Shown here one piece after another: positions 29,501-41,359 of a stretch of DNA of 64,000 nucleotides (position 1 is the stretch's first letter; each line of letters starts with the position of its first letter). The DNA lies in assembly GCF_905475345.1 (NCBI RefSeq), contig NC_066589.1:4149501-4213500 (forward strand), given 5' to 3'. Below the pieces are notes generated by a model. It was not told where the DNA came from. It ran no database searches and was given only the letters and a program-made list of their open reading frames with translations. This DNA comes from Vespula vulgaris (taxonomy: Eukaryota > Arthropoda > Insecta > Hymenoptera > Vespidae). Made by a program: the position numbers and the translations under genes.

Positions 29501-32500
29501 CCCAAGATTTTCATTATTTTGCTTAATTTGTAACATCAATGTCAGGCCTCTAAAGCGAATTTTCCACGACGTAATTTCATTGCGGATAAAGTGCGCCACG
29601 ACCGCGTTAACGTTTACAAAGATACGACAAAGATACGATTAACTACTACGAGCAAAGCATCCGAGTTTTTTCATTTATAATTAGCTCTTTGTTTCGCTAG
29701 TTGAACTATTCACAGTCTATACTGTGCAATTCTTTTTTTCATCCATCATCTTCATGATCGCTCCAGTAACGAATAATCGAACCTTTACCGGAAAACGCTT
29801 AAATGTTCCATCTGAACGGAGGAAATGCGAAAAAAATGCGAAAAATGCTTCTGCCGTGATCACCGGCTAGATTCGAAATACGTTTGACCTCACCGTCGAA
29901 AATGACTCATAAATTGGAAGCATATAACAAACGGATTCACGCTCGAAACTATTTTGATGACATTGATATTATTTCGAAAGTATTCGCTACGAAACTCGAT
30001 ATTACCTATACCATCGTTATAATTCGTGCTACCTGATACAATTAATTCCGACGTTTGTTCCGTCGAATCGAAACTCTGATCCAGCGAGCAGATCTAACAA
30101 AGCTATATATATATAGACGAAACGGTAACAATTAATTGTCAAGAGAATTCCTATGACCCGTAGGGACAGGAGATATTTCAAAAATATCTCTAACAGTGAT
30201 GTCGATAATAAAAAAAAAAAGGAAAAAGAAAGAAAAGAGAGAGAGAGAGAGAGAAAGAGAGAAGGAAAAAAAAATAATCAAGAGAAAAAAAAGCACGAGC
30301 CACGAGATATAAATAAATTCGTACTCTTATGCGTGCTTTTAAACGAAATATGTACGTCGCGGCGAGATAAAGATTTCTCGTCGGCATCGTCGACGATAAA
30401 AGGGACGATAATAATTTTTCTACTCAAAGGCACGAGCGCTATGCAAGTTTAGGATGAAATTTGCGTAGCTTTCGTATTGTTACGAGAACACATCAAAGGC
30501 TCCCTTTAAAACATACCCAATGTCTAAAATCAATATGCCGGGTATGAAGATATCTAAAAAATTCTTTTGACCTTATCATCGTACAACGAGCCACCTTATC
30601 GTTCAAGTCTGATCCCGAACAATTTCCAATGTCAGTCATAGTTCGGTAACGAAATATCGGACACACGTTTTACCTCCGGCATTGTTTTTATCGATTAAAA
30701 AAGAAAATAAAATAGAAATATCCTGTATGTCGAAAATGCACCGGAGATACGCTAGCTGGGAATCTACCTCTGTAAAATTCACGGAAAAGTCACAATTTTC
30801 TGGATTTTCATCTCAGCGATGTTCACTTGCAAATATAAATGCAAATATGACTGCACACGAAAAAAGAAGCATTACCGTGTAAAATATTCGAGGTTTCTCT
30901 CGCTGTTATCATAACGCTATTTCGGTCGGTCCGTTGAAAACATTGTTTCAATTATTATCAAAGAGAAAAATAAGAGAACTTATTTCAAAGCATCGTCGAA
31001 TACTTTATTCCGTCTAAGAGTTTATAATACGCGATAAACCTATTCAGCAGTATGTACGTAATCCCTTAATACCAATCGCATTTCGTAACTTTGTATTCGT
31101 TTCGTTCGCATCTTTTCCGTATGGAATTGTACTTTCCTCTAAAAAAAAAAAAGAAAGAAAGAAAGAGAAAATACGAATTAAGTTAAATGTATACAACACA
31201 TTTAAGCTTAAATTCAAATCCAGTAAAACTAGTGTAGTAGCTTAAAAGCAGCTTAAGTTTTCGGCGAGTTAAGAGTATGGCGAGGGTGTGAACTTCGAAG
31301 TAAATTTCAGTTAAGAACCATATCTCCTAATGGAAAAGCTTCGACGTTGGCTCGTAATACCTAATCGCGGATCACGTGGCACACCCACACACACGCACAC
31401 ACGTACACACATATACAACAAAACACGTAATCACGATCGACGTTTCATTACCGTTAACAATTAAGCCTCGCCATCGTTACCGTCTCACCTTTTAAATTGA
31501 AATCCCGATTTATAGTGGACATAAGATAAGAGAAGAAAGATATTTACTGTAACGAATCTAAAAGAAATTCTCATACTATTATCATACGACGCAATACGTA
31601 TTTAAACGTGCATTTTTACATACATGTAACATTCTTATTAGGGAAGGTGCATCGACGGTAAAAGTTCTCGTGTAAGATATGACAGATAATCAAGGCTTCA
31701 TTGTAGAACGAATGTTGTATAGATAAAGAACTGTTCATATTGATACAAAGACGGATTTTGCCTCGACTGATGGAAGAGGGTTTTGTTCTTGCCATGTATT
31801 CATATGTAATCATGTGCACAGTGAACCGCAAATGCGACCTGTACTGCCTTCTCCTAGACTGAAAATGTCCGCCGCGGGATGTGCCACGTCTCCGCTCGTT
31901 TACGAATAACTAAGAGGGAACGAGAAACGGGATGCTGCATCTGTAACGATCATCTTTCTACTTCGTACAAAGCTTTTTCCGTAAAGCCGCTAAGTTTCCT
32001 CCTTTTTCATTCTTTTTTTTTCCCCTTTCTTTCTTTTTCATTTTTTTTCTTTTTCCTTTTTTTTCGTATAATATACGCATACATAAACGCGCGCACACGC
32101 ATATATTTTTATATTAAACATACGAGCCACGAGGAGCTTCATTTCATGTTGCTGAAATACGCGTAGGAAGAAGGAATTAATTAATGCCGATGAACTTCCA
32201 TCACGGTAAAGTGATAATACGTGTTATGATAAGATTGTTGAAAATTTTGGTCCGAGAAGAAGAAAAACCGATAGCGCTTAACGCGAGCCGAATTTAAATG
32301 CTAATCTGATACATTCGATAAGGATATAAATACGGATTATTTAAATTGGATGAGTTGAATTATTACTATAATTAAATTTTCAAAAAGTTATCGCGAATCG
32401 TTACAAGAAAATGTATTAAGTTACGAATATATCGGCCATAGCGGTACGTATTTCGATGATTAAGCGGTAAAATTGAAGATAACGTTTCTACGATATCTCC

Positions 32501-34958
32501 TCTCGAAACTACCTTTTTCCTGCTCTAACAAAAGATCCAAAATCAACTAGTCTATCGAAAATAATGCATTTCCGTTGGAGGAAAAAAAAATGCCACAAAA
32601 TCTTGACGGGCAATCGTTTATTCTATCGTCGGCGATAACATCTAGAAAATGATAGACCATTCCATTAGAATATTTTCCTTGTATTTTTTTTTCTCTTTTT
32701 CACGTAGAATGATTCTGCAAGATGTCTTATCGACTGCATACCTGCATATATTATATCGTACCTTCCCCTTTACCACATTAGCACGAGATCGAAACGAGCC
32801 GCGGATCATAAATCTATGCATACAAAAAAAAAAGGGAAAGTGAGGTTCAAGGAAATACATGACAAAACCGTTCAAGTCGAGATCAATCATTGTCAAAAGT
32901 CTCGATTTAAGATACATAAGAAGCCTGACTAAAACATTATTAACACGACAACTTAGAACAATCAGAGCGCGTGCCCTCATCCTAAATGCGTACCGAGTGC
33001 ATTGTCCCGAATCTAATCCATCGGTACGCTCTATTCCAGCCGGAAACAAGGCCAATTCTTTGATTCTTTGAACGTAGAAAATTACAGAGAACAATCAAAC
33101 GGTCGAATCATTTTTTACCAACTAATTTTTAAAATACAACAAAATTCATTTCTCATAACTTGATATGGTATTGAAAGTACGGATCGAAATGACTCCAAAC
33201 CGATGAATTTATTGACATTATTCAGATAAATATCGAAAGAAACGTTTAATCCTAACAGACAAAACCAGAAAACTCTGGCCTCTATATTGATCAATGTTAT
33301 CGTGCCTGTGGTCGCTGCGACCGATCGCTCACCATCATTTATTCTCTTTCTAACAAACATACTGACGACAAATTTGATTGTAACATAACACCATCTTTTC
33401 CGTATTTATTTTTAGTTACGAATTTCCTATAAAGTATAAAAGTATATAATACAATTATAATATTTTTCATATTCAAAGATTGTAGATTTTCGAAATTTGT
33501 ATAAATACAAAAAGACTTTTTAATTTAAACTTTTGTGATAATTTTTATATAAACTATAATATTTCAAAAGCTTAGCTTAAATTTATGTTTTAATTAAACA
33601 TAAAATCCATTAGAGCTATTTGGAAATTAAACCTGCTTCTCATTCTATATATGTACAAAGAACAAAGCGATATGAATGTTTGTTTGAAACTAGAATGGTG
33701 GTACAAAATCAATATTCATACCTCAAATGACATTTTCATCTGTGGTTATTATCATTACATATAAACAGCATACTAGTTGGTAAAGGCAGCCATAATATAG
33801 ACCATTGATACAAATGTATCTATCTATCTATCTATATATAGATACATATATATATGTGTGTGTGTATATAAATTATATCTATACATATATATTAAATCTA
33901 TTAATGATGCTATGTTCAACTATCACCTATATGTTAGCACTTATTTTATCAATATTCTATTGATCTTATAAAGAATATTTTCCTATTAATATATAAACAG
34001 TAAAATTTAGTCTATAGAAATTTTATACAAGTCACTGTTTTTCAATAGCTTACAGAATTTACAATGTCAAAAATTTAATTGAAACATAAAATTGAATTTT
34101 CAATACAAAGTAAACGAGAAAGCACTGTAGCCGGCCAGAAAATACAATTTTAATTATAGCTTGCCAGATGGATTAACTTGATATACCCTCCGTGACAAAT
34201 ACAAGTACACTTTCTATCGCAGAGAGAATTCATTAACTCACGGTAAATTCATTGATATATACTAATATCGAAGATCGCAAAGAATGATGCTGCCACTTCA
34301 TATGAAAAGGAATATTAAAGATTTTCCCTTTTAAAGCTAGAAATCATAATTATAGAGAGGAAATTAACACATTTCTTTGTATCTAGATTATTCAGAAATT
34401 ACTTACATTTAGTATACATTATTTTTATAAATTTTTTATAAATCTGTCTACAAAACTCTAAGTCGAATACTAGATTAATTCCTTCCATTATTATTATAAT
34501 CCACAAAATACATATAAATAAAAAAAATAACCTATAAAATGATTGATCTTTAAAATCAATTCAAGCTTGTGCTCTAAACGTTCTAAATGAATAATGTATT
34601 AATTTCAGTAAAACAGCTGTCAAAGAAATAATAAGAGAACTATTGACTTCAGCCATAATCACGCTCGACGGCGATTATTATACAGAATGCCAAAATCACG
34701 CGGTATTGTAAACACATACGCGAAGGTAATATAACGGTCAAATTGTTAACGGATCAAGGTAATATAAAATTTATCACGTAAGAAACGTTCACTATTTTTA
34801 TCTCGTAAATTATTAAAGGAACTAGAAAATTACAATACCTTTTTGACTTGAAAGTGCTCGGATCTCAGATTTTCAACGATCTCCTGGTCCGACTTCGCTG
34901 GCTGAGGGACCGACGAGCGGAAACCGTCGAGTACCCCTTTGATCGTGAACTTCTTCAT
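6222..34958 (-). CDS. Tomosyn: Tomosyn (syntaxin-binding protein 5 family), 3' end not seen
   Basis: Tomosyn is a cytosolic WD40 protein that binds syntaxin and SNAP25 and restrains synaptic vesicle priming. Exons in transcript order: 34839-34958, 23886-23983, 20387-20569, 20051-20185, 17146-17209, 13675-13879, 13343-13418, 13088-13242, 12609-12900, 12278-12521, 11886-12145, 11375-11564, 7153-7491, 6222-6714. All junction phases agree and give 951 codons. Family motifs seen: start MKKFTIKGVLDG, RHGFPHQP, QLQFLINEGALIS, SKWLYVGTERGNIHV, ILIGYESGQIVFWDLK, WHHEGKQFMSSHSDGSL, FENPYPMDIHESPVTCC, HADGSIKFWDASAGTLQ. These cover the first beta-propeller (about residues 40-540) and the linker. The C-terminal propeller and R-SNARE coil are not found here; exon 14 ends in a strong GTAAGT donor, so the gene continues leftward. 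Donors of exon 4 (GTAAGT) and exon 9 (GTGAGT) are strong; that of exon 7 (GTTCGT) is weak. Vertebrates have two paralogues; I assume one insect gene. Confidence 0.95.
6711..6716 (-). promoter_or_regulatory. Tandem NAGNAG acceptor of tomosyn exon 14
   Basis: The acceptor reads TTTTGCAGCAG then GTAGGC on the minus strand. Two AG sites three bases apart would give an exon starting at 6714 or 6711, adding or dropping one glutamine without changing frame. Confidence 0.6.
7492..11374. other. Tomosyn intron 12; no gene seen
   Basis: No coding segment is supported. It contains TA microsatellites at 9397-9432 and 10913-10958 and a GAAA-type purine run at about 10068-10116. Short open frames here lack splice support and family similarity. 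Confidence 0.6.
10913..10958. repeat. (AT)n microsatellite
   Basis: About 23 uninterrupted AT units in a tomosyn intron. It is a likely length-polymorphic site. Confidence 0.9.
13484..13555. repeat. TACA/TATA compound microsatellite
   Basis: Tandem TACA tetranucleotides grade into TA dinucleotides inside the tomosyn intron between exons 6 and 7. Open frames across it are artefacts of the repeat. Confidence 0.85.
13880..17145. other. Tomosyn intron 5; no gene seen
   Basis: The stretch is AT-rich without a convincing exon, RNA gene or long repeat. Small trinucleotide runs (GAT, AAG) occur at about 14170-14230. Confidence 0.55.
18060..18195. repeat. Long T/TTTC polypyrimidine tract
   Basis: About 135 bases are almost entirely T and C with TTTTC units, ending in a T homopolymer. 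Overlapping frames give Phe/Ser or Lys/Glu low-complexity peptides. Confidence 0.85.
19772..19832. repeat. (TC)n microsatellite, about 30 units
   Basis: An uninterrupted CT/TC dinucleotide repeat of about 60 bases in a tomosyn intron. The complement is a GAGA run. Confidence 0.95.
20570..23885. other. Tomosyn intron 2; no gene seen
   Basis: No exon is supported. A GC-richer patch around 22,730-22,760 is followed by several TAAT/ATTA motifs to about 22,835, which could be a regulatory element but is unproven. Confidence 0.5.
24094..24134. repeat. (GT)n(GA)n compound microsatellite
   Basis: About 11 GT units pass directly into about nine GA units. Confidence 0.9.
24600..24645. repeat. (CT)n microsatellite
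   Basis: About 22 CT units in tomosyn intron 1; a GA-rich purine stretch lies just upstream at about 24510-24567. Confidence 0.9.
26446..26545. repeat. (CT)n and (AT)n compound repeat
   Basis: A CT run (26446-26471) and a pyrimidine spacer lead into about 19 AT units (26507-26545). Confidence 0.9.
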
Positions 34959-35402
34959 CTCGAGCTGATGGTGACACCTTGGACGATCACATGTGCAGCC
35001 GACGTACGGACAACGCGTTAAGTCTCTTCGTGTTACGAGCTCGTAGCCTTAAAACGGAACTTGCGCGACTTACGAGAGAAAAAAAGAAAAGAAAAAGGAT
35101 TCGCACGATAAAAAGAAATCGATTTTTGGTCGTTTTTTTATATTCTTTCTCTATCTTGTCATTAAAGAGAGAGGAGCGAATAAAATCCCGATGACGGATC
35201 TTTTCTCTTGTGACGTTGCTCGACTTCTCTTTCTCCCTCTCTATCTTCGTCTACTTGTCTTTCTCGCTCCCTTTCTCTCCTTCCCCCTCTCTCACTCTCT
35301 CTCACTCCCACCCTTTCTCTCTCCCTCTCTGTCTATCGTTCTGTCTACTTTTCTCTTGTTCCCACTCCTTCTCCCACCACTCTACCTCTTTCCCCCTCTC
35401 TC

Positions 35403-35435
<33 letters not shown>

Positions 35436-36991
35436 CTCGCTCCTTCACCCGCCGGATACCGCTACCAAGAAAGAAATCTTTTTTACATTTTGACAGAACG
35501 ATGAACGTGCGTCGATTTTCGAGAGAAGTTGGAATATCGGTAAAATCGCAATCGACGTAACGAACACGACGTGAAATAGGCACGTTCGCGAATCGTCCTA
35601 AGCCCGTTTACAAATGATATTTTACGAACGTGCTGCGTCGACGGGAATTGTTTTCCTAGTTGACAGCAATGCAGTGTTGTTTAAGCGTGCCAGGATCAAT
35701 AACTGGCAACAGCCTCATGTGGACTTTCGCACGACCGCGAACGTAGTGTACGGCGCAATCGCTGTACGAAATGTTATGTCCCGTTCTATCGTCTATGCTT
35801 ATCTTCTTCCCTCTCCCTTCCTCTTTAGCTATTTCGTCGACGTCATCTTCCACCTTTCGTATCGTTGTTGTTCCTCAGCGCGTAAGAAACGTACTTTAAA
35901 AACACCAGTATCGCATTGGTCGAAACTTGAGAAACGAATTTTCGAATTTTCCAAGAAATATTTTCATACTAATTCCTTCGCTTTTCTTACAATGTTAAAT
36001 CTATTTATGTTTCACGTCAACGATACGTATTTTGTTATCAATTTGAAAATTCTAGATACTCACTCGTAAGAATTTTTAAAGGTTAATCCTCAACGTACGT
36101 ATTAAAATATGCTCGATACAAGTGCTTACTTATTTTATTCGTTAAAGGTAAACGCGTTCGTCATTGGAAATCGCACCTATATCTACGTTACGATTGGCTG
36201 AAAATTTTCCTTTTCGTTTACAATAAAACCGATGGTAATTCAAATAGTTATTATCATTCTTTGAAAATGATTATTTTGTATCGATTTTTAATTAACGAAA
36301 TTAAAGAATTTAAACCATTTTACATTATTCAATTACAGAATTATAACAATTTTGATGAAACATATATAAAACTAAAATAGATGAAAATTTATATTCATTT
36401 ATGAATATTTATGTTTTTCTTTTTTTTTTTTTTTCTTATATTGAATATCACGTATTGTATATATAAAATATATAAACTTACATATATCTATTTTATCATT
36501 TCTGTATCGAAATACTTCTTTTTTATTTGTAATAAAAGCAATGAAAGTGACGAACTAATTATATTCCATTCGAGTTGCAGTAATCAAAACGATTGATAAG
36601 TATCGTAAAGATATAACTTTGTTGATCTGTTTCACTTAATCGAGATGAAATGATTATGCAATAAATGTTATTTTTAAATCAACATAAAATGAAACAATGT
36701 AGTAGTGTGATACATTTTCAACTATTTCAAATAAACAGATATATATATATATATATTGTGCATATAATGTTTATACTTCAACAATTATATTTATTAAATC
36801 AATATTAATAATTAAATGTGAATTAATTCATTAAATGTATGAATGTTATCTAACTTCGACAAAAGGTATGAACGTTTTTTTCTTTTTTATATATTCATTT
36901 TAAATATGTTACTTATCCGTAAATCTACTTTGTTCTACTTTGTAGCGACACAGTACGTCGTGCGGTATGTTTATAGACACATTATTCAGAA
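34959..36991. promoter_or_regulatory. Divergent intergenic region, tomosyn / ANKRD27
   Basis: The tomosyn start codon (34958, minus) and the ANKRD27 start codon (36992, plus) point away from each other, so both promoters and 5' UTRs should lie here. A strongly pyrimidine-rich block at about 35215-35440 reads as GAGA-rich on the tomosyn strand. The composition changes from CpG-rich to AT-rich, CpG-poor at about 36.3 kb. Exact transcription starts are not visible. Confidence 0.5.
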
Positions 36992-39735
36992 ATGGAAATA
37001 AATTACGACGAGGATGTATCTCAAAATCCATTTTTAGAAAAACTTAGGAGTTTTTACGAACCAACTTTACGATTAGCTGCACATGAAGGTTGGATCGTAT
37101 GCGTACCTCGTCGTGGTACTTTCACAAAAAATGTTTTGTACAAAGAAGATGTAGAAGAACATATTTTGATACCAGATTATGATATGTCTAAAACTTCATT
37201 TCGTTCTTTAAGCAATAAGAATGTGAAGCTACTAAATAGAATATTAACTATAAATTATGAAACACCAAACTCATATCCTTTACGTTTGCTTTTTGAGGAA
37301 ACGTTTTATAATGAAGATTCATGGAAGTATCGAATATGGTAAATATAACTATTTTTTTAAATGGTTATTATACTATGATGTTGATAGAAATTTTGTACAA
37401 AAAATAAGTGTAATTTCTTTTATATACATATATATATATATATACATATATAATTTGACATGCATGTACGTCTTGCAGGTGCATAGAATGTCCTATAAAT
37501 TGTGAAACATTATCGTCTCATAATAATCTGACTATTGTAACGAATCTTCAGGATGCTACAAATTTACTTTGGTCTGAAATTAATGATAAAGCCTATACAA
37601 CCTTAGAAGTGAATTTGAAAGAATTTCAAAAAATATATTTGAACATAGAAAAACCATCATTAGAAACATTGAAGAATTCTGTCTTTCAATTATACTCAAA
37701 CTGCATTGAAACGATACTAAAGGATAAAAAATTCAATGATACAAGTATTACTTCCACATATCTCATTCAAAATATAAAAATTGCAGTTGAAACATATATA
37801 TTACATACATTAAGAAAAATTCTCCCAAAATCAATATCTATTTATATGGCTGATGATGATGCTAATTTGAATAAAATAATAAGGAATTTAGCTGATTTGA
37901 AATTTGATGATTTAGGAATACATTTAGATCTGTGTACGAATATTCACAGAGGAAAATTAGAATTATCGCATATAGTTTGTTACATGACTGTCTTAGAAAA
38001 ACTTGAATGCCTTAGAAGAAGTATTCGTTATATATCTCAGGGAGTATCTTCTATTACATCAGATGATTTATTACCTATACTAGTATACCTTGTCATTAAA
38101 ACTAGTTTATCAAATTGGATAGCACAAATAACTTTCATAAAACATTTTCGCTTCTCAGCAAGTAGCATTAATGAAGCAGATGAACTTGCTTATCTAACAA
38201 CATCTTTAGAAGCAGCAATAGAATATATAAAATCTGGTGTATTAATGGAAAAAAATAGAATGAATCATATTTCTGATTCAGAACAAAAAGAAAAAAATGA
38301 AAGTGAACAACGCACATCCATAGATTATTTATTTACGTGCATAATGAAAGGTGAGTTATCAGAAGTGGAAAATTTATTATCATCTGATATTATCAGCTTG
38401 TATAATCAAATTCCATTATGTCACCCATTGTGTACTTGTGAATCCTGTGAAGTATCTTTAGCTAAAAATCGTCTTTTAAATCGACCAACAATATCCTCGA
38501 AGAATGAACATGGTTCTACAGCCCTTCATATAGCAAGCTTCTATGGAAAAGTAAATATTGTGGATTATCTTTTAAATAATGGAGCTGATACGAACGTAAT
38601 TAATAATGATTCATTCACACCTCTTCATTGTGCATTGATGAAAGGCTACCAAAATATTGTATTACTACTTTTACATGCGAATGCAAATCCTATAATAGTG
38701 GATAATTATGGAAATACAGCGTTACATATAGCTTCTGATCGTGGACATGAAGGTTGTGTGAAAGCTTTGCTTTACTTTGCAGAACATACAAACTTATCGC
38801 TTAATGTTAATTCTCTTAATATCGATGGCGATACACCGCTACATCGTGCATCTAAATGGGGATATTTAGGTATCATAGAAGTTCTTCTAGAATACGGAGC
38901 AGATTGCAAAATTAAAAATAAATGGGGCCAAACATCTTTCGACGTTGCACAAAGTGAACGAGTAACGATATTATTGCAACATATTACGCCAAATGTCGTA
39001 GTTCCTTGTACAGTAAAAGTTCATCACTCGTTACCAATTTTACAACTCTCTCCAAAAACTGAAAATAAATTAAAATCCAAATATTCTTCTAACATCCACA
39101 TGACTATACAAATTAATAAATTATTCGCTGCAATTAGCGAGGGCGATATACACTTAGCAAATTATTATCTTGGATGGAGTAATCAGAATGAACAAATAGT
39201 AGTGCGATCGGATCTTTGCCATCCACTATGTTGCTGTGAACGATGTGCTCCAATACATGAATATTCGGAAAAAAGAAACAAAATACCAGCAATCATTTTT
39301 AATTCTTACAATAACAATGGCGAGACAATCTTGCATGTAGCGTCTACCGTTGGATCTTTAGAAATAATTCAATTACTTTTAGATGCAGGAGCAGACGTTA
39401 ATGTAACAACGAAATTTGAGGGTCGCACACCATTACATTTGGCTTGTTCAGCTAATAAAATACAAGCAGTAAAAATAATTTTAGATTGTGCAGCATGCAA
39501 TATAAATGCCAAAGATTTAAATGGTGATACTCCTCTTCATTTAGCAACTAAAAATGTTGATACAAAATTAATGGAATTACTAATTAGAAGTGGTGCTAAC
39601 GCGAACATTCGCAATTTACAAAATGTAACACCACGTTCGGAGCTTGAAAAACAAATGTCTAAGGAAATTGCACTTAAAATATTAAAATGTAACTCTTTAG
39701 AATATCCAAGTCATTATTTTTCAGGAATTGATTGA
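36992..39735 (+). CDS. ANKRD27: ANKRD27 / VARP: VPS9 domain and ankyrin repeats
   Basis: VARP is an endosomal effector: its VPS9 domain activates Rab21-type GTPases, and its ankyrin repeats bind Rab32/38 and VAMP7. Exons 36992-37338 and 37479-39735 join at a TGG codon (ATATG|GTAAAT ... TTGCAG|G) and give 867 residues, shorter than the roughly 1050 of human. The N-terminus matches the family (DEDVSQNPF, LFEETFYNED). VPS9 spans about residues 220-360, with D311/D312 in DDLLPILVYL and Y354 in AYLTTSLEAAIEYI. Ankyrin repeats lie at about 455-620 and 725-845. Each block is preceded by a CHPLCxCxxC motif (C430-C439, C696-C705), which in mammals is a small zinc-binding element that docks on retromer VPS29. 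The long human C-terminal tail is absent. Confidence 0.95.
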
Positions 39736-39954
39736 TTGATTAATTGATAAATAATGAAAGTGCCGTCATTACAAATTGATCGAACTTAGCTAAAGCGAAT
39801 AGATGCCGTATTTATAAATATTATTAGACATTTTTTTTTCTATCAATATACTGTCTATACATTTTATTTTTATATATTTACATTGTGTACATATTTTTAA
39901 AATATAAATCGCGTAAAAATGGGTAGTAATATCATTTTATTTTTATTTTAAAAA

Positions 39955-39966
39955 AATAAAAATAAA
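39955..39966 (+). terminator. Poly(A) signals of ANKRD27
   Basis: Two adjacent AATAAA hexamers (39955-39960, 39961-39966) lie about 220 bases after the ANKRD27 stop. Confidence 0.6.
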
Positions 39967-41204
39967 TGTATTACTTTACAATTTTATTATTATTTTACCA
40001 CTTGTGAGAGGTCACATAGTTTACGCACCATTATTCTACAGGATACTGTATTCCATTTTAAGTTATGTGTAGCAAGTGCCTTTTAACGTAATATTACTTT
40101 AATTAAGTACTTGAATAATTAGCGTACTATATAAAATTTATTCGCAAAGTAAACGTTCCATTACTCCATTTTGTAACATTCGTTTGTACTTTCTTTTCGT
40201 TCGTTAAAAGTTATGTTGATAAATAAATTTATAATTTAATTATGTTAAATTGATAAAAACGTTAAATTGTATAAATCGTTAATAATTATTAATAATCAAA
40301 CTCGACTTGTTGAATCAAATGCTTTCTTGTACTACTTTTCTATTTTTACAAATAATTAGTAATTATTTTCGTCATGGTTTCATCATTGTATATAGCGTTA
40401 TTATAAAACCATTTTTGACAAAAGATCACAGAGATATAAAGGCATTTTAAAAACAATTGTAATGATCATTAAAGGTTTAGAAATTTCATTTAAAATTGTA
40501 TAACTTTACGCTAAAGCGTAAAGATAAATAATTAATAACAATAAGAAACCTTTTTTTCATGGAAAGGTTAGACATTTTTGGCATAAATAATATAATTATT
40601 TCGCTGTAATCTCTCATTAACAAAAATAGCTATGCAATCATAAATTGTTAATCATAAATTTACGACAGCATTTACTTAACGATACAATATTCATACTATA
40701 TTTTTTTTCGCTAATATGTACACATCATTTGCTCGATAACAATATGTAAATTATTACAATTTTATGACTGTACAAAAGAATTTCAATGAAAAAAAGATAA
40801 CTTATTCTTATATATCCTATTTAATCATATCAAATCGCACAAATCAATTTATATTTGTATGTGTATACGTCTATGTTATGTATATAGATTAAAAATGATT
40901 AAGATACTAGCAGTGATTTGTTATAACGACTACGAAAGAGATGTGTATCGATCCGTGGACTGCATGGAAATGCGATCTCGAAATAATCACGGGACCAATT
41001 TATATTTGTTTTTATCTAAGTATTACGCACTCGTTACACTTGTGCGAACATTTCAATGTTTGGGCACACGTGGACGCTATTATTTTTGTCAATAATCATA
41101 TGCATATTACCTTATCGTATTTATAAAATCACAAAAATCTGCATAATAATAAAGTATCCGTAATCTAACTTTAAGAGAAAAAGTTTAATTTTTTTCTTAT
41201 ATCT
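39967..41204. other. Convergent intergenic spacer, ANKRD27 / IRE1
   Basis: AT-rich sequence between two convergent 3' ends. I see no coding or RNA gene in it. Confidence 0.6.
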
Positions 41205-41210
41205 TTTATT
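41205..41210 (-). terminator. Poly(A) signal of IRE1
   Basis: AATAAA on the minus strand, about 150 bases past the IRE1 stop codon. Confidence 0.5.
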
Positions 41211-41359
41211 AAGATATAAAAATTTATTTGCTCCCAGCATTGTTACTATCACTAAGTCTTCGTAAAAATTGACAAAATTTGTAATAATTTCCAACATTTT
41301 GTATTACAATCAGTCTCTCCATCTACATATACAGATATTTCTAATCGATAACAAAATAC

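Larger units (their letters stand above)
23984..34838. other. Tomosyn intron 1, about 10.9 kb; no nested gene seen
   Basis: This first intron follows the 40-codon first exon. It contains GT/GA repeats (24094-24134), a CT run (about 24600-24645), CT plus AT repeats (26446-26545), a GA run at 30236-30262 and an ATCT run near 33820-33840. No nested coding gene, tRNA or known microRNA was recognised. The left part is CpG-rich; CpG thins out from about 33.4 kb. Confidence 0.55.
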
